Source: CAVVGB01 sp963747715 (lineage in GTDB: Bacteria > Actinomycetota > Thermoleophilia > Gaiellales > Gaiellaceae). Taken from it: a stretch of 64,000 nucleotides of DNA. The position numbers and the translations under genes are program-made. The stretch covers positions 124,001-188,000 of the forward strand of contig CAVVGB010000009.1 in assembly GCA_963747715.1 (NCBI GenBank), given 5' to 3'. Of this stretch, positions 37,982 to 46,517 are shown in pieces; the first letter of the stretch is position 1; each line of letters opens with the position of its first letter. The notes below the pieces were generated by a model that was not told where the DNA came from, searched no databases, and worked only from the letters and a program-made list of their open reading frames with translations.

Positions 37982-38808
37982 GCCGCCCTCAGCTTCTCAC
38001 GCCACTCGGGGTCGACGGCGCGCAGACGCTTCACCCGCTCGCCGATCGGCGGGTGCGTCCCGAACAACGCGGCCAAGCCAACTGCCTCGAACGGGTTCAC
38101 CACATACACGGGCGCAGTCGTCGGGCTTGCCTGAAAGGACACGAGCTCCTGCGCCTGTTCCAACCGCACCAGGGCATCGGCCAGCCCGTGCGGTGACTCG
38201 CAGATCCGAGCCGCGCGCAGATCGGCCGCGAAGATCCGCCGTTCCGACAAGAGCACCTGCGTGATGCTGGCGGCAACCGGGCCGAGCACGAACAGGAGCG
38301 CGCGCTCGAACCATCCGCCGATCCTGCTCGCCTCCACGAGCCATCCCGTCAGCACCACGACGGGCGTCTCCACGGTCACGTCACGGTTGCGGATGCGCGC
38401 GAGCTCGTGCCCGAGCACACCCTCGAGCTCGGCCGGCGGCGCCATGCCGAGGAAGCCATGGCTGAGCGCGATGCCCGAGGCGCTCGCGCCTCGGCCCACG
38501 GCCAGCGCGCGCGGATGCCCGTCCGGCAGGACGAACACGCGCGGGCGAGCGACCCCCGCGCGCAGTGCCAACCGCTCGACGGTCGTGTAGAGATCGGGCG
38601 CCTCGGCCATCAGCAACTCGCGGGCGCTGAGCGAAGCGAGGACGATGCGCGGGCCGTACCAATGGAGCGTGGCCGCCATGAGCAAGCCTGTCACGAAGAA
38701 GACGCTTGCCAGGCCGAAGCTCCCGATCCACCAGCCGAGGGCGGTCAAGAGGGCGACGAAGCCGCCGAGGAGAAGCCAAGCTTTCGCGACGTTCAGCGCC
38801 GCGCGCAC
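37978..38808 (-). CDS. HtpX-like M48 homologue lacking catalytic residues
   Basis: This 276-residue protein has the M48B layout: two N-terminal membrane helices (LLLGGFVALLTALGWWIG, SVFFVTGLLMAATLHWYG), the zinc helix near 130-145 and a membrane segment near 168-185. The motif reads HELAR (134-138), so the second zinc His is Arg, and the downstream ligand block that reads REFVAD in the window's other HtpX reads RIFAAD here, with Ile for the metal Glu. It is therefore predicted to be a non-catalytic pseudoprotease. The frame is otherwise intact. Confidence 0.85.
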   Translation of the reverse strand: MRAALNVAKAWLLLGGFVALLTALGWWIGSFGLASVFFVTGLLMAATLHWYGPRIVLASLSARELLMAEAPDLYTTVERLALRAGVARPRVFVLPDGHPRALAVGRGASASGIALSHGFLGMAPPAELEGVLGHELARIRNRDVTVETPVVVLTGWLVEASRIGGWFERALLFVLGPVAASITQVLLSERRIFAADLRAARICESPHGLADALVRLEQAQELVSFQASPTTAPVYVVNPFEAVGLAALFGTHPPIGERVKRLRAVDPEWREKLRAA

Positions 38809-38811
38809 GGT

Positions 38812-39057
38812 TTACGAATCTTCGCCGTCGCCCCCGACGAGACCGCGCGGCGGCCAGTCGGGCTCGGGCGCGTCGCAGCGACTCGAGCAGTGCAGTGACG
38901 CGATGTTCTGGAGCGGGATGAGGATGTGATTGTTGAGCTCGATGTGCGGCAGGCCCTCGATGGCGCAGTACGCGGTCAGCGTTCCCTCCTGGTACTCGCC
39001 GCCGAAGAGCTCGAGCTCGACCTGCTCGCCCTTGTACTTGTTGGTGTAATCCTCCAC
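38812..39057 (-). CDS. Small Sm-fold-like protein
   Basis: This 81-residue protein has a block (QVELELFGGEYQEGTLTAYC, then NNHILIPLQNIASLH) that looks like the two-part Sm motif of LSm/Hfq-type proteins: strand-Gly-strand and a later (I/V)-P-x-x-N-I block. The acidic tail has two Cys (HCSSRC). The fold assignment is by eye only. It ends three bases before the HtpX-like start and begins near hairpin repeat copy B. Confidence 0.5.
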   Translation of the reverse strand: MEDYTNKYKGEQVELELFGGEYQEGTLTAYCAIEGLPHIELNNHILIPLQNIASLHCSSRCDAPEPDWPPRGLVGGDGEDS

Positions 39058-39076
39058 CGGGTCTGAGTGTAGTTAA

Positions 39077-39244
39077 GGAGGACCTCGCGAAACATCAGCT
39101 GAACCGCAGGGTCGCGCTGGATCGGCGCGAGCCGGGCGTCCTCGGTCGCGCCCGTATTTCGAACCAATACGAACGCGACCTGCGTCCTTGGCTCGCGGAC
39201 GCCCATCGCACCCCTGCGGCGAGCGATGTCCCGCGAAGCCCTCC
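39077..39244. repeat. Long-hairpin dispersed repeat, copy B
   Basis: A 168-bp copy of the element at 2387-2552, same orientation on the plus strand. The centre is CGTATT-TCGAACC-AATACG near 39158. The two arms are imperfect complements, and several arm positions differ from copy A on both sides at once. Its right end touches the stop codon of the histidine phosphatase gene. Confidence 0.85.
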
Positions 39245-39909
39245 TAGCCCGCAGGCGAGGGCGGCCTCGCCGCCTCCTCTGCACGCTTCGCCTCTTCCTC
39301 CGCCAGGAGGGAGGCGATCTCGGGAGCGGCACACAACCGCGTCAGCCGGCCGTCCTCGACGCAGACAGCCGAGAGGCGGGCGTTCGGCTCGACCGGGCGC
39401 ATGCGGCGGTACGCGTGGATGTCCATTCCGAGGGCGGTTGCGTGGATGGCGCGCACCGGACCGCCGTGGGAGACGATCAAGACACGCCCACCGTCGTGGG
39501 CGCGAACGATCTCCCAGACGGCTTCGAGCACTCGCTCCGTCATTTCGTCGTACGTCTCGCCGTCCGTCCAGCCCGGCCCGCCGTTCCGCCAGCGCTCGTA
39601 GGCCTCGGGGAAGCGCTCGCGGGCCTCGTCCCGCGTTATGCCAGACCACGATCCGACGTCGACCTCTCGAAGCTTCGGAAGCTGGTGGACCTCGAGGCCT
39701 TGCGACTCCGCCACGACTGCTGCGGTGTCGCGCGTTCTCTTCAGGTCGCTCGAGTAGACGGCGTCGAGCTCGATGTCGGCGAGTCGTTCCGCCAGAGCCT
39801 CGGCCTGCGCGCGACCACGCTCGGTGAGCGGCCGGTCGGCGTGACCCTGCCAGCGTCGCTCGGCGTTCCAGTCGCTCTGCCCGTGGCGTGCGAGAAGGAG
39901 CGTCGTCAC
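39244..39909 (-). CDS. Histidine phosphatase / phosphoglycerate mutase family
   Basis: This 221-residue enzyme has the catalytic LLLARHGQSDWN near the N-terminus (phospho-His) and second His in VLIVSHGGPVRAIHA, with an acid Glu in KLREVDVGSWSG. Such enzymes dephosphorylate phosphosugars, cobalamin precursors or other metabolites; the substrate is unknown. GTG 39909 is chosen because it starts right at the family N-terminus. The C-terminal tail (AEEEAKRAEEAARPPSPAG) is disordered. It is divergent from the SDR gene. Confidence 0.85.
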   Translation of the reverse strand: MTTLLLARHGQSDWNAERRWQGHADRPLTERGRAQAEALAERLADIELDAVYSSDLKRTRDTAAVVAESQGLEVHQLPKLREVDVGSWSGITRDEARERFPEAYERWRNGGPGWTDGETYDEMTERVLEAVWEIVRAHDGGRVLIVSHGGPVRAIHATALGMDIHAYRRMRPVEPNARLSAVCVEDGRLTRLCAAPEIASLLAEEEAKRAEEAARPPSPAG

Positions 39910-39930
39910 GCCCGTTATCGTACGGCCGCG

Positions 39931-40716
39931 TTGGAGCTCGGCCTCGAAAACCGCGTGTGCGTCGTGACGGGCTCCACCACCGGGATCGGGCTCGCGACCG
40001 CCAAGCTCCTCGCCGGGGAGGGAGCGCGAGTCGTCGTTTCGGGACGAACGAAAGACCGCGCCGAGCAGGCGAAACAGGAAGCCGGCGCGGCACTCGGCGT
40101 CGCACTCGACCTCACGGACCCGTCCGGGCCACATCGCCTTGTCGAGGCGACCACCAGGGAGCTCGGGCCGGTCGATTGCCTCGTCAACAACGTCGGAGTC
40201 GCCTACCAGGCGACCTTCGACGAGCTGACCGACGAGCAATGGCAGGAGATGTGGCAGCTGAACGTCATGAGCTATGTGCGGGCAATCCGGGCCGTCTTAC
40301 CCGGCATGCGCTCACAGGGAGGGGGGTCGATCGTGAACGTCTCCTCGACGGCCGGGAAGCGGCCGTCGACCGGGATGCCGAACTACTCGGTGACGAAGTC
40401 CGCCGTGCTCGGGCTCTCCCGCCTCGTCGCCGACCTCTATGCGAAGGACGGCATCCGCTGCAACGCGGTGACGCCCGGGCCGACGGCGACCGATGCGTGG
40501 CTGGCCGAGGGCGGGCTGGCCGACCAGACCGCGGAGCGCTCCGGCAAGGACCGTGACCAGGTCCTGGCGGACGTCGCCAAGGGCCGCCCGCTCGGGCGCC
40601 TGGCCGAGCCCGATGAGATCGCCGCGGTGATCGTGTTTCTGTGCTCGGACCGTGCCGATTACGTCACGGGGGCCGCATGGAGCGTGGACGGAGGAACTGT
40701 CCCGATCATTCTGTAG
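39931..40716 (+). CDS. Short-chain dehydrogenase/reductase
   Basis: This 261-residue enzyme from TTG 39931 has the classical SDR pattern: cofactor loop VVTGSTTGIGLATAKLL, NNVG in place of NNAG, the Ser of VNVSSTAGKRPS, and Tyr-x3-Lys in YSVTKSAVLGLSRL. FabG-like length and C-terminus (DYVTGAAWSVDGGTVP). Substrate not determined. The dgt gene begins one base after its stop. Confidence 0.88.
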   Translation: MELGLENRVCVVTGSTTGIGLATAKLLAGEGARVVVSGRTKDRAEQAKQEAGAALGVALDLTDPSGPHRLVEATTRELGPVDCLVNNVGVAYQATFDELTDEQWQEMWQLNVMSYVRAIRAVLPGMRSQGGGSIVNVSSTAGKRPSTGMPNYSVTKSAVLGLSRLVADLYAKDGIRCNAVTPGPTATDAWLAEGGLADQTAERSGKDRDQVLADVAKGRPLGRLAEPDEIAAVIVFLCSDRADYVTGAAWSVDGGTVPIIL

Positions 40717-40717
40717 C

Positions 40718-41725
40718 GTGAGGGAACAGGTGCCCGATCTCGCCGGACGCGTTGCTGATGAGTTCGAGGCTCGCGTGCGCGAGCACGAGGAGGGCTGGCT
40801 GTCGCCGCTCGCGGTTCGCTCTTATGACACGCGCGGGCGCGCGCGTGAGGAAGAAGAAGAGTGCCGCCTCCGGACGCCGTTCCAGCGCGACCGTGACCGG
40901 ATCGTGCACGCCAAGGCCTTCCGCCGGCTCAAGCACAAGACCCAGGTCTTCATCGACCCGAAGGGCGACCACTACCGAACGCGGCTGACGCACACGCTCG
41001 AGACGGCCGGGATTTCGCGGACGGTCGCACGCGCTCTCCGTCTCAACGAGGACCTGACCGAGGCGATCGCTCTTGGCCACGATCTCGGCCATCCACCGTT
41101 CGGACACACGGGGGAGGAGGCGCTCGACCGCGTCCTCCAGGAACGCTTCGGCCGCGGTTTTCGCCACAACGAGCAATCGCTCCGTGTCGTCGAGGTTCTC
41201 GAGCGTGACGGGCGCGGTCTCAACCTGACCGAGGAAGTGCGGGACGGCATCCTGCACCACACCGGCCAGGGTGAGCCTGCCACGCTCGAGGGGAGGATCG
41301 TCCGGCTCGTCGACCGGGTTGCCTACATCAACCACGACATCGACGACGCCATTCGCGCGGGGCTCATCTCTGCCGACGAGCTGCCGCAGGGAGAGATCGC
41401 ATTGCTCGGCGAGCGCGGCTCGCGGCGCATCGACACGCTCGTCCACGACGTCGTCGAAGCCTCGGCGGCGGCCGGTGACATCGCCCAGAGCGAAGACGTG
41501 GGGCGCGCAATGCTCAATCTCCGCGCGTTCATGTTCGAGCGCGTTTATCTCGGCCCAGGAGCGGCTGAGCAGCGGCGCACCGCTTCGGAGACGGTGGAGC
41601 GGATGGTCGCGCACTTCGTCGAGCATCCCGGCGACCTGCCTGCGGACCGGCCGGGGGACCTTGGCGAGCGGATCACCGACTATGTGGCTGGCATGACCGA
41701 CCGTTTCGCGCTCGCATGGCGCTGA
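40718..41725 (+). CDS. dgt: dGTP triphosphohydrolase (HD domain)
   Basis: This 335-residue enzyme hydrolyses dNTPs, mainly dGTP, to nucleoside and triphosphate. HD-domain residues are present: RRLKHKTQVF, HYRTRLTHTLE, the HD pair in ALGHDLGHPPFGHTGEEAL, HNEQSLR and RLVDRVAYINHDIDDA. GTG 40718 is preferred to the upstream ATG at 40652, which lies inside the SDR gene. The dnaG ATG overlaps its end by ten bases, an arrangement common in actinobacteria. Confidence 0.93.
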   Translation: MREQVPDLAGRVADEFEARVREHEEGWLSPLAVRSYDTRGRAREEEEECRLRTPFQRDRDRIVHAKAFRRLKHKTQVFIDPKGDHYRTRLTHTLETAGISRTVARALRLNEDLTEAIALGHDLGHPPFGHTGEEALDRVLQERFGRGFRHNEQSLRVVEVLERDGRGLNLTEEVRDGILHHTGQGEPATLEGRIVRLVDRVAYINHDIDDAIRAGLISADELPQGEIALLGERGSRRIDTLVHDVVEASAAAGDIAQSEDVGRAMLNLRAFMFERVYLGPGAAEQRRTASETVERMVAHFVEHPGDLPADRPGDLGERITDYVAGMTDRFALAWR

Positions 41726-43378
41726 TCAAGAAGTCGTCCGTCGAAGAGACGGTTGCTGCGGCGGACATGGTCGAGATCGTCGGAGCGCGGACCCCGCTTC
41801 GCCGGGTCGGATCGCGCTGGACCGGCCGTTGTCCTTTCCACGAGGAGCGCACGCCGAGCTTCTCGGTCAACCCTGTCGAGAAGCTCTTCTACTGCTTCGG
41901 CTGCAGCAAGGGCGGCGACGTCATCACGTTCGTTCGCGAGACCGAAGGTCTCGACTTCGCCGGCGCCGTCGAGTGGCTTGCGGACCGCTCGCGCATCACG
42001 CTCGAGTACGAGGAGACCTCGCCGCGCGCCGAGGCCGGTCGCCGGCGGCGGGAGCGCCTGCTCGCTCTGCTCGAGTCGGCGGCGGCCTTCTACTCACGGC
42101 ACCTGTGGGAGACCGCGGCCGGCGAGCCCGTGCGTGCCTACCTCGTGGAGCGGGGCCTTTCCGAGGAGACCTGCCGGCAGTTCCGGCTCGGTCTCTCGCC
42201 CGGTGGGACGGTCCTCGCCGAGAAGGCGCGCGCGAAGGGTTACGTGCAGGAGGAGTTGACCGCCGCAGGACTGATCAATCGCCGCGGCAACGACTACTTC
42301 TCGGGCCGTCTCGTCTTTCCGCTCGCCGACGCACGCGGCCGCGTGCTCGGTTTCGGAGCGCGGCGGTTGCTCGACGAGGACCCGATTCCGGCCAAGTACG
42401 TCAACTCACCGGAGGGCGAGCTGTTCCGCAAGGGGTCGATCGTCTACGGGCTGCACGACGCCCGCGCGGCGATCGCGAAAGAGGATCGCGCGATCGTCGT
42501 CGAGGGTTACACGGACGTGCTGGCGCTCCACCAGGCAGGACTCGCTGGCGGTTGTCGCGTCCATGGGGACCGCGCTGACCGAGGCGCAGCTGAAGGAGCT
42601 CCGCAGGCTGACCGGCCGGCTGTTCCTCTGCTTCGACGCCGACGCGGCCGGCGAGGCGGCGACGCTCCGCGGGATGGAGCTGGCCATCACCGCGGGCTTC
42701 GACGTGCGCGTGGTCGCGTTGCCGGCAGGGGAGGATCCTGCCGACGCGGCGGACGGTTTCGAGGAGCGGCTCGAGGGAGCCGCCGGATATCTGCTGCATC
42801 GCACCCGTCTCGAGATCGATCGAGCGCCGAGCCGGCAGGAAGCGTTCGACCGCGTGCGGGACGTCTTCTCGCGCGCACAACCCGGACCCGAGGCCTTGGA
42901 AGCCGCGCGCGAGGCCGCCGACCGCCTCGACCTGCCCGCCCGACCTGCAGGCGAGTGCTTGATGCCGCGCCTGCGCGCCAAGACGGGAACCATTTCGCGC
43001 AAGGTCCTGGACGCCGGTGTGCGGCTCGAACGCCGCCTTCTAGCCGCTTGCCTCGCGCACCCGGAGCTCGTCGAGCGCTACCTCGTCCAACTCGACGATC
43101 GCCACTTCGACGACCCGCTCCATCGCCGCTTCCGCGCCTATCTCGTCGGGGAGGCCGAGGCCGACCGGGAGCTCCTTGCGCTGCGGGCCGAGCTCGACGC
43201 GACGGCTGAAGGGGAGCATCTCGACGAAGACTCGGCCAAGGAGCTCTTCCTGTCACTGGAAGAACGGGTCGTTCGCCGCGAGCTTTCCGAGGTCAAGGGC
43301 GGCGACGCAGACCGCCTGATCGAGCTTCAGTCGGTGCTGTCGAAAATCCAGGAAGCACTGCAGGAAGCGCGCACCTAA
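41716..43378 (+). CDS. dnaG: DNA primase, one frameshift
   Basis: Primase makes RNA primers for replication. The N-terminal zinc finger is present (CPFHEERTPSFSV ... FYCFGCSKGGD), the catalytic core follows, and the TOPRIM signature EGYTDVLALHQAG is followed, after a frame change near 42547, by SMGTALTEAQLKELRR and CFDADAAGEAA. The C-terminal helicase-binding domain is long and charged, ending EALQEART. A single missing or extra base in GGCGGTTGTC explains the break. As primase is essential, sequence error is very likely. Confidence 0.92.
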
Positions 43379-43406
43379 GCCGCTACCATGGGCCTGCCGA
43401 GCCCGT

Positions 43407-43479
43407 TCCCCGGTAGCTCAATTGGCAGAGCATCCGGCTGTTAACCGGAGGGTTGTTGGTTCGAGTCCAACCCGGGGAG
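43407..43479 (+). tRNA. tRNA-Asn (GTT)
   Basis: The acceptor TCCCCGG pairs with CCGGGGA, and the discriminator is G. The anticodon stem TCCGG/CCGGA encloses loop CTGTTAA (anticodon GTT), and the T arm is GGTTCGAGTCC. A hairpin GGCCCAC/GTGGGCC follows at 43487-43505. Confidence 0.95.
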
Positions 43480-43486
43480 TAAAACA

Positions 43487-43505
43487 AGGCCCACTAGCGT
43501 GGGCC
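43487..43505. terminator. Hairpin after tRNA-Asn
   Basis: GGCCCAC-TAGC-GTGGGCC lies eight bases after the tRNA. The T tract is weak, so termination is only likely. Confidence 0.45.
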
Positions 43506-43519
43506 GTGTGCATTTGCGA

Positions 43520-44068
43520 TCAACCTTGCCGCTCGAACTCTCGCGTCATATAGAGAACGCGTGAAAAGACCTCATCGGGGATGCCTTCGACCGGAGGTTC
43601 GGTCGATCTGAGCCATTCAAGCGTGAGCGTGTCGCCGTCCACCGACCAACGGTAGGTGGTTGCGCCAGTGGCGTGAACCTTGTCGACTTCGTCGCCCCGC
43701 ACGGCGTAGCCGGCGTCGTAGTCGATCTCAACCCGTTCCTCGCCTTTCGCCTTGCCGTAGAGGTCCCATTCTCCCTCTTTGATGTCGAGGATCAGAACCG
43801 TTGTAGTGGGAATGGGCGTGACAGTCTCGAAAGGTTTGATCCACTTTTCGAGGTCGGAACGACGCAGCGTCGCCTCGACGTCGTTCGGCGAAATGGGGCC
43901 AGTCCGCCAGGTGCCTTCGAGAGGGGGTGCAGTCTCGGGCGAAGTAGCGGACGTCGTCGTCGACTCCTGCACTGATGTGGCGGTTGGTGTCGCCTCGTCC
44001 GACCCGCATCCGGCGACCAGAACCGCGACGGTGGCAACCGCAACGAATATCGATGAACGGTCCATCAA
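43520..44068 (-). CDS. Predicted lipoprotein
   Basis: This 182-residue protein starts MMDRSSIFVAVATVAVLVAGC with a lipobox (LVAG-Cys), then a Ser/Thr-rich linker and a beta-rich domain (LEGTWRTGPIS, TVLILDIKEGEWDLYGKA, DTLTLEWLRS) ending FERQG. It should be lipid-anchored on the outside of the membrane. No family recognised; the end of the domain resembles small lipocalin-like or copper-resistance-like folds only in general shape. Confidence 0.7.
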   Translation of the reverse strand: MMDRSSIFVAVATVAVLVAGCGSDEATPTATSVQESTTTSATSPETAPPLEGTWRTGPISPNDVEATLRRSDLEKWIKPFETVTPIPTTTVLILDIKEGEWDLYGKAKGEERVEIDYDAGYAVRGDEVDKVHATGATTYRWSVDGDTLTLEWLRSTEPPVEGIPDEVFSRVLYMTREFERQG

Positions 44069-44098
44069 GCTCCGACCCCCGCCCCGAAGGTCGCCACT

Positions 44099-44203
44099 CT
44101 ACAGCGGCTCGACCGGATCCCCGAACGCCACGCGCCCTATGCGGACGACCTCACGAAAACCGGGGACGTTGAGCGCCAGACGACGTGCTGCGCCGAGCCG
44201 CGA
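44099..44203 (-). pseudogene. Remnant of a MOSC-domain C-terminus
   Basis: A 34-codon piece ends GRVAFGDPVEPL at a stop at 44099-44101. This mirrors the C-terminus of the intact MOSC protein next door (GRVTVGDSVDPL). Upstream of it the frame is closed by a stop. The rest of the 44069-44350 gap contains only short, broken frames, so this looks like a decayed duplicate. Confidence 0.4.
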
Positions 44204-44359
44204 AACTCAATCACTTCCAGGGGACCGCTCGTCGGAAGCCCAGGGCTGGCTGACCTGCCGGTAAAGGGCGGCACCGGAGCCGCGAAGGCGAAGGGCAGGA
44301 CGTAGACCCGGGCCGCCCTTCAGGCGGCTGTGCTTTAGGCCCGCCGATGTTGGGGAAGG

Positions 44360-44659
44360 ATGACCGTGATGGCTCGCTGGCCCACACCACGCGAGCAAAC
44401 CCAGCTCAGGTTCCGCAAGGCCAACGAGCGGTTGCTCGCAGCGGTCGCCAATGGCGGCTCCGGGCCTCGGCGAGTTCCTTTCCTCTGCGAGTGCGCGGAT
44501 GAGGATTGCCACGGGAGGGTCGAGGTCGACGTGACCGACTGGGAAGACGTAGCTTCGCAGCACAATCTCTTTCTCATGGAAGCGGGCCATCAGCGCAGCG
44601 AGGACGAGGAGGTCGTCGGCCAAGTCGGCGAGTACGAGGTCGCTCGGAAGCCCGAATGA
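44360..44659 (+). CDS. Small CxC-x4-C hypothetical protein 1
   Basis: This 99-residue protein has a probable metal-binding motif CECADEDC, preceded by RFRKANERLLAAVANG and followed by VDVTDWEDVASQHNLFLMEA and a GH-x-(13)-Y-x-V tail. It is a paralogue of the gene at 51112-51429. The family appears restricted to actinobacteria as far as I can recall; function unknown. Start at 44360 with a GGGAAGG site, or at the ATG nine bases on. Confidence 0.65.
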   Translation: MTVMARWPTPREQTQLRFRKANERLLAAVANGGSGPRRVPFLCECADEDCHGRVEVDVTDWEDVASQHNLFLMEAGHQRSEDEEVVGQVGEYEVARKPE

Positions 44660-44668
44660 TTTGAGCTT

Positions 44669-45436
44669 CTACAAGGGGTCGACCGAATCACCCACGGTCA
44701 CCCGTCCCGGCTGCGCGACCTCGCCGTAGATGCCGAAGTCGAGGTGCTTGCCTGCGCGGGCGCCGCGATAGGACTTGATGATCCGCAGAGTGTCCATGTC
44801 CCGCGTACCCGTCGCCGGGCTGTAGGTCGTCGCGGCGCAGCGGGCCACCTGCTCGAGGACACGGACGACGACCTCGCCGATGCGCACCTCCCGTCCGACC
44901 CACCCGTCCTCTTCGTGCGGCTCACAACCGCTGACGGCGATGAGCATGCGGAAGCGCCTGCCGTCAACATTGTCGAGACCCGCCTGGCGCGCAAGCTCTG
45001 AGACCGAGGCTTCCGAGACCAGCGAGACGGGGCCGTTGTCCCGGTCGACACCCCCCGCAGGCTTGTCCGCCTTCACGATCCGTAGCGGCTTGCCTATGAA
45101 GTCGGAAAGCGCTTCGGCCCACGGGCCGCGAACAACGCGGCCGCTGACCGGCCGCCCGTAGAAGTCGGTCACGACTTCCCGGTCGAGCTCGACGCGACCC
45201 TCGACAACGGCGCCGTCCGGGAAATGAAGCGACAGCGTTTCGTCCTCGGAGTCGTACGCCGGTACGACGAGAGCGGTGCGACCGTCGCGCGTGATCTCGT
45301 AGCGGCGGCCGTCTTCCCTGATGAGGTAGAAACGCCGGTTGTCGGCCACGCCGTGCACGTCCACGTAGAGCTTGTCCGGATGCACGAGCGCGAGGCCCTT
45401 CACCGGCGTGTAGGAGAGCAGTGAGACTGCTCGCAT
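44669..45436 (-). CDS. MOSC-domain protein
   Basis: This 255-residue protein has an N-terminal beta-barrel domain (LLSYTPVKGLALVHPDKLYV) and a C-terminal MOSC domain with the conserved Cys in QVARCAATTYSPATGTRDMD and GIYGEVAQPGRVTVGDSVDP. MOSC proteins carry sulfur for molybdenum-cofactor enzymes or act in amidoxime reduction. Its start overlaps the trkA stop (TAATG), making it the last gene of the K+ operon; the link may be incidental. Confidence 0.85.
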   Translation of the reverse strand: MRAVSLLSYTPVKGLALVHPDKLYVDVHGVADNRRFYLIREDGRRYEITRDGRTALVVPAYDSEDETLSLHFPDGAVVEGRVELDREVVTDFYGRPVSGRVVRGPWAEALSDFIGKPLRIVKADKPAGGVDRDNGPVSLVSEASVSELARQAGLDNVDGRRFRMLIAVSGCEPHEEDGWVGREVRIGEVVVRVLEQVARCAATTYSPATGTRDMDTLRIIKSYRGARAGKHLDFGIYGEVAQPGRVTVGDSVDPL

Positions 45437-46107
45437 TACTTCTTCTCGGCCAGCAGGAGCGCCCGCAGATCAGCCTCTTTCCCCGGCTCGAGAATCGCGA
45501 GAACCTGGTCGCCGGCGTGCAGCTCGGTCGAGCCGACGGCGATCTCGGCCGCGCCTTCGCGCATGACCGAGATGAGGCGAGCGGTCTCGGGCAGGCGCAG
45601 GTCGCCCACGCGCGCCCCGTCTGCCCGCGCGCCTGCGCCGATCTCGACCTCGACGATCTCCAGGTTCTCCTTGCGCAGCTCGAGCAGGTGGACGAGCTCG
45701 TGCTGGGGCACCTCGTGCTCGACGAGCGCGATGATCATGGAGGTTGCGGAGACGGTCGGCGCAACTCCGAGCAAGTCGAAGTGGGGCTCGTTGCGCGGGT
45801 CGTTGACGCGAGCGACGACCTTCGCGACGCCGTAGCGCTCGCGGGCGAGCTGCGAGACCACGAGGTTGTCCTCGTCGTCTCCCGTTGCCGCGACGACGAT
45901 GTCGGGAGGACGCCGGATCCCTGCGTCCTCGAGCACGTGGAGCTCCGTCCCGTCTCCGTAGCGCGCTCTGTGCTGGAACTCCTCCTCGAGCGCCTCGTAG
46001 CGCAGCCGGTCCTGCTCGGCCAGCGCGACCTCGTGACCCAGACCGAGGAGCGTGCGCGTCACGTTGGTCCCGACCTTGCCGCCGCCGACGACAACAACGA
46101 ACATCAA
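45436..46107 (-). CDS. trkA: TrkA-type K+ channel/transporter regulator (RCK_N + RCK_C)
   Basis: This 223-residue cytoplasmic protein has an NAD-binding RCK_N domain (VVVVGGGKVGTNVTRTLLGL, DGTELHVLEDAGI, VVAATGDDEDNLVVSQLA) and an RCK_C ligand-binding domain from about 135 (ISVMREGAAEIAVGSTELHA). It gates K+ uptake systems. The TTG start at 46107 overlaps the previous stop; an ATG three bases later is also possible. It pairs with the TrkA-N-only protein just upstream. Confidence 0.9.
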   Translation of the reverse strand: MMFVVVVGGGKVGTNVTRTLLGLGHEVALAEQDRLRYEALEEEFQHRARYGDGTELHVLEDAGIRRPPDIVVAATGDDEDNLVVSQLARERYGVAKVVARVNDPRNEPHFDLLGVAPTVSATSMIIALVEHEVPQHELVHLLELRKENLEIVEVEIGAGARADGARVGDLRLPETARLISVMREGAAEIAVGSTELHAGDQVLAILEPGKEADLRALLLAEKK

Positions 46108-46517
46108 GCGGGCGCCTTCAGTCGGGAAGCCCAGTCGGTCAGGCTTGCAATCGCAGTCGAAGTGGGCGAGACGACGTCGAAGCCGCGGTCCGAGAAGAAC
46201 TCCGCACGCGCGGGGTCGAGAATCCGCGCGGCGACCGCGGGCACCTCGTAGCGACGTTTCGCGACCTGCGCGACGACGATGTTCGTGTTGTCGCCGCTCG
46301 TGGCCACGATGAGCGCGTCGGCGTCTTCGATGCCGGCCCGCTCGAGCACGGCGGTGTCGAGGGCGTGCCCCAGGTGAAACTCTCCCGGCCAGCGCTCGCC
46401 GAGCCGGCCGAGCGCCTCCTCACTCTCGTCGAGGGCCGACACCTCCCAGCCGCTCTCGAGGAGTGCCTTCGCGAGCGCGGACCCCACTCGACCGCAGCCC
46501 ACGATGAGCGCCTTCAT
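46104..46517 (-). CDS. TrkA-N domain protein
   Basis: This 137-residue protein is an RCK_N domain only: ALIVGCGRVGSALAKALLES (NAD-binding GxGxxG), GHALDTAVLERAGIEDADAL and IVATSGDNTNIVVAQVAK. It lacks an RCK_C domain, so it may form mixed octamers with the two-domain TrkA encoded next. Start and stop both overlap neighbours by four bases, typical of translational coupling. Confidence 0.88.
   Translation of the reverse strand: MKALIVGCGRVGSALAKALLESGWEVSALDESEEALGRLGERWPGEFHLGHALDTAVLERAGIEDADALIVATSGDNTNIVVAQVAKRRYEVPAVAARILDPARAEFFSDRGFDVVSPTSTAIASLTDWASRLKAPA

Noticed and set aside
40652..40717. Upstream ATG for dgt
   Set aside because: It lies within the SDR gene and adds residues without family similarity; GTG 40718 follows the SDR stop directly.
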